The notes beneath the pieces are model-generated. The model was not told the origin of the DNA, ran no database searches, and saw nothing but the letters and a program-made list of their open reading frames with translations. A program made the translations under genes and the position numbers. Source: Microbacterium sp. LWO12-1.2 (GTDB lineage Bacteria > Actinomycetota > Actinomycetes > Actinomycetales > Microbacteriaceae). From it: DNA of 64,000 nucleotides. Location of the stretch: positions 3,906,001 through 3,970,000 of the forward strand of contig NZ_JBEGII010000001.1 in the NCBI RefSeq assembly GCF_040675875.1, given 5' to 3'. Below, piece by piece: positions 35,172 to 44,371 of this stretch. Within the stretch, counting starts at the first letter, position 1. Every line of letters starts with the position of its first letter.

Positions 35172-36422
35172 GTGAGCGAATCCACCCGACGCCGTCGCAC
35201 CATCGCGCGGCACGGCCAGCTCCGCACGCCCGGACCGGTCAGCCAGCTGCTCCAGTTCATCGCGATCGGCCTCGCGGTCGTCCTCGTCAGCGGTGTCAGC
35301 GTGGCGGCGTACATCGCTTACGACTTCTCGAGCACCGTCGCGGCGAACGCCGTCGACCTCGATGGGCAGGAAGCCGTTCCGCCGAACATCGGCGAGTACG
35401 AGGGCGGATTCAACCTGGTCCTCGCGGGTGTCGACACCTGCGAGGAGGACTACGCCGCCCTCTTCGGCGAGCGGTGCAGCGGCAGTGATTCCGAGGGCTC
35501 GCTCAACGATGTGAATCTGCTGGTGCATGTCTCCGAGGAACCGCGCCGGATCACCGTCGTCAGCTTCCCCCGCGACCTCATGATCCCGATCCCGGAGTGC
35601 ACCGACGATGAGGGCAACGTCCACTCCGCGATGAGCAAGCAGCCGCTCAACGTGGCGTACACCGACGGTGGTCTCAACTGTGTCGTGCAGACCATCTCGC
35701 AGCTCAGCGGCCAAGAGGTGCAGTTCGCGGCATCCGTCACATTCGGCGGCGTGATCGAGATCACCAACGCGATCGGCGGTGTCGACGTCTGCCTGGCGAA
35801 CCCGATCAGGGACCGGTACACGGGTCTCGACCTGGCCGCGGGAAACCACACGGTCGAGGGCCTGCAGGCGCTCCAGTTCCTGCGCACGCGTCACGGCGTC
35901 GGCGACGGCAGCGACCTGGGTCGCATCGGCAACCAGCAGCAGTACATGTCGAGCCTGGCGCGCAAGCTGATCAGCGGCGAGGTGCTGGGCAACGTGCCCG
36001 TCATGCTCAAGCTGGCCAACACGGCGCTCAGCAACCTCGAGACGAGCACGTCGCTCGCCAACAACCCGATGACCATCGTTCAGATCGCTCTCGCGGTCAA
36101 GGAGATCCCGTTCGAGGACATCGTCTTCGTCCAGTACCCGACCGGTGCGGACTACGCCGACCCGAACAAGGTCGTTCCGAACACCGAAGCGGCTGCTGCG
36201 CTCTGGGATGCGATCGAGGCCAACGCGCAACTGCAGATCACCCACGAGAACACCAGCAACGACGGTGTGGTCGTCGAGGAGCCGACGGCTCCCGCGGAGG
36301 AGCCGACGGAAGAGGTGACGCCGGATCCCACGGCGACTCCCGACAACGTCGTGGCACTTCCCAACACGATCAAGGGCAACTCGGCTGCGCAGCAGACCTG
36401 CTCGAACGGCAACGTCCGCTAA
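35172..36422 (+). CDS. LCP family (LytR-CpsA-Psr) cell wall glycopolymer ligase
   Basis: A 416-residue membrane-anchored transferase that links undecaprenyl-phosphate-borne glycopolymers to peptidoglycan. One membrane segment (about 29-52), then the LCP domain with SFPRDLMIPIP, GGVDVCLANPIRD and FLRTRHGVGDGSDLGRIGNQQQYM, holding the conserved Asp/Arg residues. The C-terminal about 60 residues are acidic and Pro/Thr-rich. Start is a GTG. The tRNA-Ser gene lies just upstream on the same strand. Confidence 0.9.
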   Translation: MSESTRRRRTIARHGQLRTPGPVSQLLQFIAIGLAVVLVSGVSVAAYIAYDFSSTVAANAVDLDGQEAVPPNIGEYEGGFNLVLAGVDTCEEDYAALFGERCSGSDSEGSLNDVNLLVHVSEEPRRITVVSFPRDLMIPIPECTDDEGNVHSAMSKQPLNVAYTDGGLNCVVQTISQLSGQEVQFAASVTFGGVIEITNAIGGVDVCLANPIRDRYTGLDLAAGNHTVEGLQALQFLRTRHGVGDGSDLGRIGNQQQYMSSLARKLISGEVLGNVPVMLKLANTALSNLETSTSLANNPMTIVQIALAVKEIPFEDIVFVQYPTGADYADPNKVVPNTEAAAALWDAIEANAQLQITHENTSNDGVVVEEPTAPAEEPTEEVTPDPTATPDNVVALPNTIKGNSAAQQTCSNGNVR

Positions 36423-36434
36423 GCCGCTCGGCGG

Positions 36435-37016
36435 TCAGCTCGGGGGCGCGGGCGGATAGAGCGCGCCGATCAGGGCCTCCATGATCGCCGGCATGTCGAC
36501 GGTCGGGTCGATCATCCACTGCAACTGCAGGCCGTCGGATGCCGCCTGGATCACGCGCGCGAGAGTATCGGGGTCGAGCGCGGGCCGCCCGTGGCCGCCG
36601 GGGCCGAAACTCCCCGCGAAGGTCTCACGCAGGCGCTCGCTGCGGTCGAGGAAATACTGGTGGGCGGGATGCTCGGGGTCGGCGGCGTCGACCGACAGTC
36701 GGGAGAAGAGGGCCACGAGGCCGGGGACCTGGGTGTTGTGGCGGATGACGTCGATGAAGCCGGCTCTGGCGTCGTCGGGGTCGAGGAACGCGGGGTTCAG
36801 CCCGTCGTGCTCATCTCGCTTGCGCAGCACCTCGGTGAACAGCTCCTCCTTCGAACCGAAGTAGTGCAGCAGTGCGGCGGGGGTCACCCCGACGACCTCG
36901 GCGATCTCCTTGAGGGAGGCGTTCTGGTATCCCTTGCGCCCGATCACGTCGAGGGCGCTCTCGAGGATCTCCTCGCGTCGAGCGACGCCTTTCGCGTATG
37001 AGCCACGTCGTGCCAT
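36435..37016 (-). CDS. TetR family regulator
   Basis: A 193-residue repressor with an N-terminal helix-turn-helix (RREEILESALDVIGRKGYQNASLKEIAEVVGVTPAALLHYFGSKEELF, about 8-56, shortened motif) and a helical ligand domain. Divergent from the GH3 gene with direct repeats over the shared promoter region, so it probably controls GH3 and itself. The ATG follows TAGTCT by six bases. The ligand may be a beta-glucoside or aglycone; inference. Confidence 0.88.
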   Translation of the reverse strand: MARRGSYAKGVARREEILESALDVIGRKGYQNASLKEIAEVVGVTPAALLHYFGSKEELFTEVLRKRDEHDGLNPAFLDPDDARAGFIDVIRHNTQVPGLVALFSRLSVDAADPEHPAHQYFLDRSERLRETFAGSFGPGGHGRPALDPDTLARVIQAASDGLQLQWMIDPTVDMPAIMEALIGALYPPAPPS

Positions 37017-37022
37017 GTCTCG

Positions 37023-37028
37023 AGACTA
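37023..37028 (-). promoter_or_regulatory. Leaderless -10 of the tetR-type gene
   Basis: TAGTCT on the minus strand, six bases (cgagac), then ATG at 37016; it overlaps the first CTAATNCTGAA direct repeat. Confidence 0.5.
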
Positions 37029-37060
37029 ATCCTGAACACCGTTTGAAATCTAATACTGAA
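37026..37060. promoter_or_regulatory. Direct-repeat operator candidate between tetR and GH3
   Basis: CTAATCCTGAA (37026-37036) and CTAATACTGAA (37050-37060) are direct repeats 24 bases apart in an AT-rich patch, one on each side of the GH3 -35 and one over the tetR -10. Confidence 0.55.
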
Positions 37061-37071
37061 GCGCATATAGT
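37043..37071 (+). promoter_or_regulatory. Promoter of the GH3 gene
   Basis: TTGAAA (37043-37048), 17-base spacer, TATAGT (37066-37071), close to consensus; a 40-base leader with GAAAGGAAG precedes the ATG at 37111. Confidence 0.7.
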
Positions 37072-37110
37072 TTTCGCAGAGACACCGCCGTCGCCCGCGA
37101 AAGGAAGACC

Positions 37111-39399
37111 ATGACCGACATCTCGGCATCCGATCTGACCCTCGAGGAGAAGGCGTCGCTCACCAGCGGCGCGGACTTCTGGACCACCAAGGCCGTGGAG
37201 CGGGCGGGTATCCCGTCGGTGATGATGACCGACGGTCCGCACGGACTGCGCAAGCAGGCCGGCGGCACCGACCACCTGGGGCTCGCCAGCAGCGTCCCGG
37301 CCACGTGTTTCCCGCCGGCCGTCGGCATCGGCTCGTCGTTCGACCCCGAGCTCATCGCGCGCGTCGGCGCCGCGATCGGTGTGGAGGCCGCGATCGAAGA
37401 CGTCGCCGTGGTGCTCGGCCCCGGCATCAACATCAAGCGCTCGCCGCTGTGCGGACGCAACTTCGAGTACTTCTCGGAAGATCCCCTCGTCTCCGGTATC
37501 CTCGGCGCCGCATCCGTGCGCGGGGTGCAGTCGCAGGGCGTGGGTACCTCGCTCAAGCACTTCGCCGCGAACAACCAGGAGTTCGACCGCATGCGCGCGA
37601 GCTCCGACGTCGATCCTCGCCCGCTGCGCGAGATCTACCTGCGCGGTTTCGAACGCGTCGTGAAGGATGCATCGCCGTGGACGGTCATGTGCTCGTACAA
37701 CAAGCTCAACGGGGTGTGGACCTCGGAGGACCCGTGGCTGCTCACCAGCGTGCTGCGCGACGACTGGGGCTTCGACGGTCTCGTGGTCTCGGACTGGGGC
37801 GCCGTGAACGACCGTGTCACCGGCGTCGCAGCCGGCCTCGACCTGGAGATGCCCGCATCGGGCGGCCGGACCGACGCCCAGCTGGTGGATGCCGTGCGCG
37901 CCGGGACTCTCGCCGAGAGCGTGCTCGACACCGCCGCCGCCCGGGCGATCGACCTGGTGCGCAAGGCGGGGGAGCGCCCGGCCGTGACCGGCCCGCTCGA
38001 CGTGGACGCGCACCATGCCCTCGCCCGTGAGGCAGCCGGCCGCTCGATCGTGCTGCTGAAGAACGACGGGGGAGTGCTGCCCTTGGCCGCGACGCAGAAG
38101 GTCGCCGTGATCGGGGCCTTCGCGACCGAGCCGCGGTTCCAGGGCGCCGGTTCCTCGCTCATCAACCCGACCAGGGTGGATGCCGCGCTCGACGAACTGC
38201 GTGCGGTCGGCGGCGACAATGTCACGTACGCGGCGGGCTTCGCAGTCGCAGGGGGTGCCGTCGCCGCATCGGGACGCAGCGCCGATGAACTGCGTGACGA
38301 GGCCGTGGCCGTGGCTGCCGCCGCCGAGGTCGCGGTCGTGCTGCTGGGCCTGCCCGCCGCCGAGGAATCCGAGGGCTTCGACCGTGAGCACATCGATCTG
38401 CCCGCCGAACAGCTCGCACTGCTGGATGCCGTGATCGCGGCCAACCCGCGCACGGTGGTCGTGCTGTCCAACGGTGGCGTGGTCGCCCTGCCGTTCGCCG
38501 ATCGGGTGCCGGCGATCGTGGAGACCTGGCTGCTCGGTCAGGCCGGAGGTGGCGCGGTCGCCGATGTGCTCTACGGTGCCGTGAACCCCTCGGGCAAGCT
38601 GGCCGAGACTGTTCCGGTGCGCCTGGAGGACAACCCGTCCTTCGGAAACTTCCCCGGCGAGTTCGGGCACGTCCGCTACGGCGAGGGACTGCTGGTCGGT
38701 TACCGCTGGTACGACGCCAAGGGCCTCGAGGTGACATACCCGTTCGGGCACGGACTCTCGTACACGACGTTCGAGTACGGTGCAGCCTCGGCATCGGTCG
38801 CGGCGGATGGCGATATCGTCGTGAGGGTCGACCTGACCAACACCGGCGACCGTGACGGTCGCGAGGTCGTGCAGGTCTACGTCGCCCCGGCGCAGTCGAT
38901 CGTGCAGCGCGCCCCGCGTGAGCTCAAGGCGTTCTCGTCTGTCGCGCTCGCCGCAGGGGAGACCCGCACGATCGAGCTGGTCGTGCGCCGCGAAGACCTG
39001 GCGTACTGGGATGTGCGCGTCGACCGCTGGGTCGTCGAGGGCGGCGAGTACGCGGTCGAGGTGGCGGCGTCGAGCCGCGACATCCGCTCATCCGTCACTG
39101 TCGAGGTCGCGGGTGACGACGTGCAGCAGGACCTGACGATGAACTCCTCGGTCGGTGACGTGCTCGCCCACCCGGTCGCCGGCCCCATCGTGATGGGCGC
39201 ACTCGGCGGCTTCATGAGCGAGCTCAGTGGAGCAGATTCGGCGGCGGCATCCATGGTGCCGAACGACGACGCGATGCAGAAGATGATGGCGTCGTTCCCG
39301 ATCGGGCGCCTCGTCGGCTTCCCGGGTGTCGCGGTGACCTACGAGCAGGTCGAGCAGCTGATCGCCGCCGCGAACGCAGGAGTCGTGCCGGCGCAGTAG
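37111..39399 (+). CDS. Beta-glucosidase, glycoside hydrolase family 3
   Basis: A 762-residue cytosolic (no signal peptide) retaining glycosidase. GH3 N-domain with the nucleophile Asp at D228 in VVSDWGAV, KHFAANNQE and CSYNKLNG; the C-domain has the KNDGGVLPL and LPAEQ segments; a fibronectin-III-like domain (VDLTNTGDRDGREVVQVYV, about 572-660) follows. The last about 90 residues (after LTMNSSVGDVL) form an extra helical domain found in some actinobacterial GH3 enzymes. Probably acts on imported cello-oligosaccharides or aryl glucosides. Confidence 0.92.
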   Translation: MTDISASDLTLEEKASLTSGADFWTTKAVERAGIPSVMMTDGPHGLRKQAGGTDHLGLASSVPATCFPPAVGIGSSFDPELIARVGAAIGVEAAIEDVAVVLGPGINIKRSPLCGRNFEYFSEDPLVSGILGAASVRGVQSQGVGTSLKHFAANNQEFDRMRASSDVDPRPLREIYLRGFERVVKDASPWTVMCSYNKLNGVWTSEDPWLLTSVLRDDWGFDGLVVSDWGAVNDRVTGVAAGLDLEMPASGGRTDAQLVDAVRAGTLAESVLDTAAARAIDLVRKAGERPAVTGPLDVDAHHALAREAAGRSIVLLKNDGGVLPLAATQKVAVIGAFATEPRFQGAGSSLINPTRVDAALDELRAVGGDNVTYAAGFAVAGGAVAASGRSADELRDEAVAVAAAAEVAVVLLGLPAAEESEGFDREHIDLPAEQLALLDAVIAANPRTVVVLSNGGVVALPFADRVPAIVETWLLGQAGGGAVADVLYGAVNPSGKLAETVPVRLEDNPSFGNFPGEFGHVRYGEGLLVGYRWYDAKGLEVTYPFGHGLSYTTFEYGAASASVAADGDIVVRVDLTNTGDRDGREVVQVYVAPAQSIVQRAPRELKAFSSVALAAGETRTIELVVRREDLAYWDVRVDRWVVEGGEYAVEVAASSRDIRSSVTVEVAGDDVQQDLTMNSSVGDVLAHPVAGPIVMGALGGFMSELSGADSAAASMVPNDDAMQKMMASFPIGRLVGFPGVAVTYEQVEQLIAAANAGVVPAQ

Positions 39400-39414
39400 C
39401 CCGTCATGCCGCGT

Positions 39415-39520
39415 CGAGACCCGCACCGTGCCACGCGCGCCGAGACCCACCGCGCGCGCCGAGACCCACCACGCCGAGCGTCGGGGGCGGTGGGTCTCGG
39501 CAGGCGCGGTGGGTCTCGAG
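39415..39520. repeat. Inverted-repeat island, core CGAGACCCACCGCG
   Basis: Between the convergent GH3 and rhamnulokinase genes. Direct copies at 39415-39428, 39441-39454 and 39460-39473; inverted copies (GGTGGGTCTCG) at 39490-39500 and 39509-39519. Can form a large stem of up to two nested arms. Confidence 0.85.
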
Positions 39521-39569
39521 GAACCGGGCGCCGGGTCAGCAGCGGTACCCGTGCGGTGTCGGGGCCGGG

Positions 39570-40970
39570 TCAGGCGCGAGGGGCGAAGCGCTCCGGCTCG
39601 TGCGTCGCGGCGACGAGGGCGCGCAGCTCCTCGAGCGACGAGGGTGCGGCGCCCAGGGCCCGGGCCTGCACGAGCACGTTGCCCAACGCGGTGGCCTCGA
39701 CCGGACCGGCCAGCACGGGCAGATCGGTGCGGTCCGCCGTGGCCTGGCAGAGCAGGCGGTTGAGCGAGCCTCCGCCGACGAGGTGGATGCTGTCGAGCTC
39801 ACGACCGGACAGAGCGGAGGCGGTCTGCACGGCCTGAGCGAACGCGGTCGCGATCGACTCCACGATCGACCGGGCGAACGCCGGGCGCGATGCGGGCGCG
39901 TCCGGACCGAGCAAAGCCGCGATGCGCGCGGGCATGTCGCCGGGCGCGCTGAGGCTGGGGTCGTTCGCATCGAACAGTGGCACGTCGTCGGTGACGGCGG
40001 ATGCCGCGGCGAGGAGCGCAGGCAGGTCGATCGCCGTGCCGTCCTCTGCTTCCCACGTCCGCACGGTCTCGCTGAGCAGCCAGAGCCCGGTGACGTTGTG
40101 CAGGAAACGGTAGCGCCGGTCGACGCCGAGCTCATGTGTGAAGTTGGCCTCGCGCGCAGCATCCGTGAGCACCGGCTCGGTGAGCTCGATGCCGACCAGC
40201 CCCCAGGTGCCGCAGGAGATGTACGCCGAGTGCGGTGTCGACAGGGGAGCGGCGACCACCGCGGACGCCGTGTCGTGCGAGCCGACCGCGATCACCGGCA
40301 GATCCTTGCCGATGCGTGCGGCGAGCTCGGGGCGCAGGCGGCCGATGGTCTCGCCGGGGTCGATGAGCGTGGGCAGGATGCGCGACGGGATGCCGAGGCG
40401 GTCCGCCAGCGCCGTGTCCCAGTCGCCGTCCGTGACACCGAGCAGGCCGGTGGTCGAGGCGTTCGTGCGTTCTGCGACGGCGGTGCCCGTGAGCAGGAAA
40501 GCGATGAGGTCGGGGATCAGCAGCGCGCTGTCTGCCGCGGCGAGGTGCACGTCGACCCGGTACTGGTACAGCGTGTTGAACGGCAGGAACTGCAGTCCGT
40601 TGCGGGCGTAGAGCTCGGCGGAGGGCGCGATCTCATGTACCTCTGCGACACCGCGGACCGTGCGCTCGTCGCGGTAGTGGAACGGCTCGGCGAGGAGTTC
40701 GCCGCCCCTCACCAGGCCGTAGTCGACGGCCCACGAGTCGATGCCGATGCTCTGGATGTCGGGTTCACGGCGCACCGCCTCGGCGAGGCCGTCGAGCACG
40801 TGCTCGTACAGCGCGCCGAAGTCCCAGTGCAGGCCGTCCGCGCGCTCGACTGGACCGTTCGGGAAGCGCGAGACGAGCTCCAGGTCGAGCCCCCCATCGC
40901 CGATGCGCCCGATCATGACCCGTCCGCTGGTCGCACCGAGGTCGACCGCGGCGACAGCGTGCCGGGTCAT
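39570..40970 (-). CDS. rhaB: Rhamnulokinase
   Basis: FGGY-family kinase (466 aa) converting L-rhamnulose to L-rhamnulose 1-phosphate with ATP. AVDLGATSGRVM (phosphate 1), IGIDSWAVDYGL, SCGTWGLVG and VGGGSLNRLLCQATAD are typical RhaB motifs. The ATG at 40970 gives the normal N-terminus. It is the last rha gene, separated from the aldolase fusion by a 130-base island of inverted repeats, so part of its expression may be independent. Confidence 0.93.
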   Translation of the reverse strand: MTRHAVAAVDLGATSGRVMIGRIGDGGLDLELVSRFPNGPVERADGLHWDFGALYEHVLDGLAEAVRREPDIQSIGIDSWAVDYGLVRGGELLAEPFHYRDERTVRGVAEVHEIAPSAELYARNGLQFLPFNTLYQYRVDVHLAAADSALLIPDLIAFLLTGTAVAERTNASTTGLLGVTDGDWDTALADRLGIPSRILPTLIDPGETIGRLRPELAARIGKDLPVIAVGSHDTASAVVAAPLSTPHSAYISCGTWGLVGIELTEPVLTDAAREANFTHELGVDRRYRFLHNVTGLWLLSETVRTWEAEDGTAIDLPALLAAASAVTDDVPLFDANDPSLSAPGDMPARIAALLGPDAPASRPAFARSIVESIATAFAQAVQTASALSGRELDSIHLVGGGSLNRLLCQATADRTDLPVLAGPVEATALGNVLVQARALGAAPSSLEELRALVAATHEPERFAPRA

Positions 40971-40990
40971 GCGCGCGCCGCGTCGGTCGT

Positions 40991-41068
40991 CGAGTGCACG
41001 GCATCCGCGCGAGTGCACGGGTTCGCGACGTCGGCAGGGCGTGCAGTCGACAGCATCCCGTGCACTCG
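40991..41068. repeat. Inverted-repeat island, core CGAGTGCACGG
   Basis: Between the aldolase fusion and rhaB. Direct copies CGAGTGCACGG (40991-41001) and CGAGTGCACGGG (41010-41021); inverted copies CGTGCAGTCGAC (41040-41051, one change) and CCCGTGCACTCG (41057-41068, perfect). Confidence 0.8.
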
Positions 41069-41100
41069 ACGGCGCTCCACGCGCCGGCGGGAGGAGATGC

Positions 41101-43152
41101 TCATCGCAGGAACGCGGCGGCCACGCCGGAGTCGACCGGGATGTGCAGGCCCGTCGTGCGGCTGAGCTCGGGGCCGGTGAGCACGTACACGGCATCCGCG
41201 ACGTTCTCGGGCACGACCTCGCGCTTGAGGATCGTGCGGTTGGCGTAGAACTGGCCAAGGTCTTCTTCGGCGACGCCGTAGGTCGCGGCGCGGTTCGCAC
41301 CCCAGCCAGAGGCGAAGATGCCGGAGCCGCGCACGACGCCGTCGGGGTTGATGCCGTTGACGCGGATGCCGAACTCGCCGAGCTCGACCGCGAGCAGACG
41401 CACCTGGTGCGCCTGGTCGGCCTTGGTCGCGGAGTACGCGATGTTGTTCGGACCGGCGAAGACCGAGTTCTTCGACGAGATGTAGATGATGTCTCCGCCG
41501 AGCTTCTGGTCGATCAGCACGCGGGCGGCGGCCTTCGACACCAGGAACGAGCCCTTCGCCATGACGTCGTGCTGCAGGTCCCAGTCCTTCTCGGTGGTCT
41601 CCAGCAGCGGCTTCGACAGTGACAGTCCGGCGTTGTTGACGACGAGGTCCACGCCGCCGAACGCCAGCACCGCGTCGTTCAGTGCTGCCTGGATCGCGTC
41701 GGCATCTGCCACGTTCGCCGCGACGCCGATCGCGACGTCGGTGTTGCCGAGCTCGGCCGCCGCAGCCTGGGCCTTCTCGAGATCGAGGTCGGCGATCACG
41801 ACGCAGGCGCCTTCGGCCGCGAGACGCGTGGCGATGGCCTTGCCGATGCCGGAGGCGGCACCGGTCACGAACGCGATGCGTCCCTGGTGCGACTTCGGCT
41901 TCGGCATGCGCTGCAGCTTGGCCTCTTCCAGCGCCCAGTACTCGATGCGGAACTTCTCGGCGTCGGAGATGGGGGAGTACGTCGAGAGCGACTCGGCGCC
42001 GCGCATCACGTTGATCGCGTTGACGTAGAACTCGCCGGCCACGCGGGCGGTCTGCTTGTTCGCCCCGTACGAGAACATGCCGACGCCAGGCACCAGCACG
42101 ATCAGCGGGTCGGCGCCGCGGATGGCGGGGGACTCGGCGGTCGCATGCGCGTCGTAGTACGCCTGGTAGTCGGCGCGGTACTCGGCGTGCAGCTCGTGCA
42201 GGCGGGCGATCTGCTCCTCGGCGGTCGCGGTGGCCGGGAGGTCGAGGATCAGCGGCTTGACCTTGGTGCGCAGGAAGTGGTCGGGGCAGCTGGTGCCGAG
42301 GGCAGCGAGCTCGGGGGCGCGCTCCGAGGCGAGGAAGTCGAGCACGACCTCGGCGTCGGTGAAGTGTCCGACCTGCGGCTTGTCGGTCGAAGCGATGCCG
42401 CGGATGGTGCCGGCCAGGGCGGCCGCGCGCTCACGGCGCTCGGCCGCCGGAAGAGCCTCAAAACCGGTGCGCACGCCGCCGAAGGGAGCGGGCTTGCCGT
42501 TCGCCTCGATGTACGCGGCCGCGGTGTCGATGATCCACAGCGAGTGGGACTCGGCCTCCTCCGACGTGTCGCCCCAGGCTGTGATGCCGTGGCCGCCCAG
42601 GATGCAGCCGATCGCCTGGGGGTTCTTCTCCTTGATGGCGGCGATGTCCAGTCCGAGCTGGAAGCCGGGGCGGCGCCACGGCACCCACACGACACGCTGC
42701 CCACCAGCGCCGTCGCCGAAGATCTTCGAGGTCAGCGCCTCGCCGTCTGCCGCGGTCGCGATCGCGATGCCGGAGTCCGGGTGCAGGTGGTCGACGTGCG
42801 CAGCATCCACGAGGCCGTGCATCGCGGTGTCGATCGACGGAGCGGCCCCGCCCTTGCCGTGCAGGCAGTAGTCGAACGCCGCGACCATCTCGTCCTCGCG
42901 GTCGAGGCCCGGGTACACGTCGACGAGTGCGCGCATGCGGTCCAGGCGCAGCGCCGCGAGGCCCTGTTCGGTGAGCGTGCCCAGGTCGCCGCCCGAGCCC
43001 TTGACCCACAGCAGCTCGACCGGCTGTCCGGTCACCGGGTCGGTCTCGGTGCCTTTCGCGGAGGTGTTGCCGCCCGCGTAGTTGGTGTTCTTCGGGTCAG
43101 CGCCCAGGCGGTTGCTGCGCGCGATCAGCGCGGCGGCGGTCGGGTTCGTCAT
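41101..43152 (-). CDS. Bifunctional rhamnulose-1-phosphate aldolase / short-chain (lactaldehyde) dehydrogenase
   Basis: A 683-residue fusion. The N-terminal about 400 residues are a class II aldolase (AraD/FucA) domain with NYAGGNTSAKG and zinc ligands in HLHPDSG and GGHGITAWG; the C-terminal about 250 residues are a short-chain dehydrogenase with TGAASGIGKAIA, NNAGLS and the S-Y-K triad (YSATKADQ). It splits rhamnulose 1-phosphate into dihydroxyacetone phosphate and L-lactaldehyde and oxidises the latter, keeping the reactive aldehyde on one protein. The ATG at 43152 is 52 bases after rhaI. Confidence 0.93.
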   Translation of the reverse strand: MTNPTAAALIARSNRLGADPKNTNYAGGNTSAKGTETDPVTGQPVELLWVKGSGGDLGTLTEQGLAALRLDRMRALVDVYPGLDREDEMVAAFDYCLHGKGGAAPSIDTAMHGLVDAAHVDHLHPDSGIAIATAADGEALTSKIFGDGAGGQRVVWVPWRRPGFQLGLDIAAIKEKNPQAIGCILGGHGITAWGDTSEEAESHSLWIIDTAAAYIEANGKPAPFGGVRTGFEALPAAERRERAAALAGTIRGIASTDKPQVGHFTDAEVVLDFLASERAPELAALGTSCPDHFLRTKVKPLILDLPATATAEEQIARLHELHAEYRADYQAYYDAHATAESPAIRGADPLIVLVPGVGMFSYGANKQTARVAGEFYVNAINVMRGAESLSTYSPISDAEKFRIEYWALEEAKLQRMPKPKSHQGRIAFVTGAASGIGKAIATRLAAEGACVVIADLDLEKAQAAAAELGNTDVAIGVAANVADADAIQAALNDAVLAFGGVDLVVNNAGLSLSKPLLETTEKDWDLQHDVMAKGSFLVSKAAARVLIDQKLGGDIIYISSKNSVFAGPNNIAYSATKADQAHQVRLLAVELGEFGIRVNGINPDGVVRGSGIFASGWGANRAATYGVAEEDLGQFYANRTILKREVVPENVADAVYVLTGPELSRTTGLHIPVDSGVAAAFLR

Positions 43153-43204
43153 CAGAGTCGTGTCCTTGGTTCGAAGTCGCGAGAGGTGTCGAGAGGAGGA
43201 GCGC

Positions 43205-44371
43205 TCAGGCGCCCCAGCCGGCCTGCACGCCGCCCACGCGGTCGGCGGCGATCTGCTGCTGGTATCCGGATGCCGCGTACGCCGCCATCGGATCGCCCGC
43301 GAGCCCGCGCGACTCGCGCCATTCGGCGAGTGCCGGGCGCACATCGGTGTAGAACGCGTCCATGAAGACGGCGTTGGCGGCCAGTACATCCCCCGACTTC
43401 TGTGCGGCGGCCAGAGCGTCGCGATCGACGATCAACGCGCGGGCCGTCATCTCCTGCACATTCAGCACGGAGCGGATCTGGCCGGGGATCTTGTCCTCGA
43501 CGTTGTGGCACTGGTCGAGCATGAAGGCGACGTCGGGGTTGTTCAGCCCGCCGCCGCGCACGACCTCGAACAGGATGCGGAACAGCTGGAACGGGTCTGC
43601 CGCGCCGACGATCAGGTCGTCGTCGGCGTAGAAGCGCGAGTTGAAGTCGAAGGAGCCGAGCTTGCCGAGGCGCAGCAGCTGCATGACGATGAACTCGATG
43701 TTGGTGCCGGGGGCGTGGTGGCCGGTGTCGAGGCAGACCATGGCCTTGTCGCCGAGCGAGCTCACCTGCGCGTACGAGGTTCCCCAGTCCGGAACGTCGG
43801 TGTGGTAGAACGCGGGCTCGAAGAACTTGTACTCGAGCACCAGGCGCTGGTCGTCGCCGAGGCGAGCGTAGATCTGCTGCAGCGACTCCTGCAGGCGGTC
43901 CTGACGGCCGCGGAGGTCGGCCTGGCCGGGGTAGTTCGACCCCTCGGCCAACCAGATCTTGAGGTCGCGACTGCCGGTCGCGTCCATCACGTCGATGCAG
44001 GCGAGGTGGTGGTCGATCGCCTTCTGGCGGATGGCCGCGTCTTCGTGCGTCAGTGCGCCGAACTTGTAGTCGTCGTCCTGGAAGGTGTTGGAGTTCACCG
44101 TGCCGAGCGCGACGCCCAGGTCCTCGGCGTGCGTGCGCAGGTCGGAGTAGGAGTCGACCACATCCCACGGGATGTGCAGGGCGACAGACGGGGCGAGCGC
44201 CGTGTACTTGTGCACCTGGGCGGCGTCGGCGATCTTCTCCCACGGGTCGCGCGGCGTGCCCGGCGTGCCGAAGACCTTGAAGCGGGTGCCGGAGTTGCCG
44301 AACGCCCAGCTGGGGAGTTCGATGCCCTGCTGCTCGAGAGCGGAGAGGTGTTCGGGGGAGAGGATGCTCAC
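43205..44371 (-). CDS. rhaI: L-rhamnose isomerase (RhaI type)
   Basis: A 388-residue xylose-isomerase-like TIM barrel (Pseudomonas stutzeri/rhizobial type, distinct from E. coli RhaA) converting L-rhamnose to L-rhamnulose. LEYKFFEPAFYHTD (metal Glu), CLDTGHHAPGTNIEFIV and FDFNSRFYADDDL (metal Asp/His) are the active-site stretches. The GTG at 44371 overlaps the rhaM stop by four bases. Confidence 0.92.
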   Translation of the reverse strand: MSILSPEHLSALEQQGIELPSWAFGNSGTRFKVFGTPGTPRDPWEKIADAAQVHKYTALAPSVALHIPWDVVDSYSDLRTHAEDLGVALGTVNSNTFQDDDYKFGALTHEDAAIRQKAIDHHLACIDVMDATGSRDLKIWLAEGSNYPGQADLRGRQDRLQESLQQIYARLGDDQRLVLEYKFFEPAFYHTDVPDWGTSYAQVSSLGDKAMVCLDTGHHAPGTNIEFIVMQLLRLGKLGSFDFNSRFYADDDLIVGAADPFQLFRILFEVVRGGGLNNPDVAFMLDQCHNVEDKIPGQIRSVLNVQEMTARALIVDRDALAAAQKSGDVLAANAVFMDAFYTDVRPALAEWRESRGLAGDPMAAYAASGYQQQIAADRVGGVQAGWGA

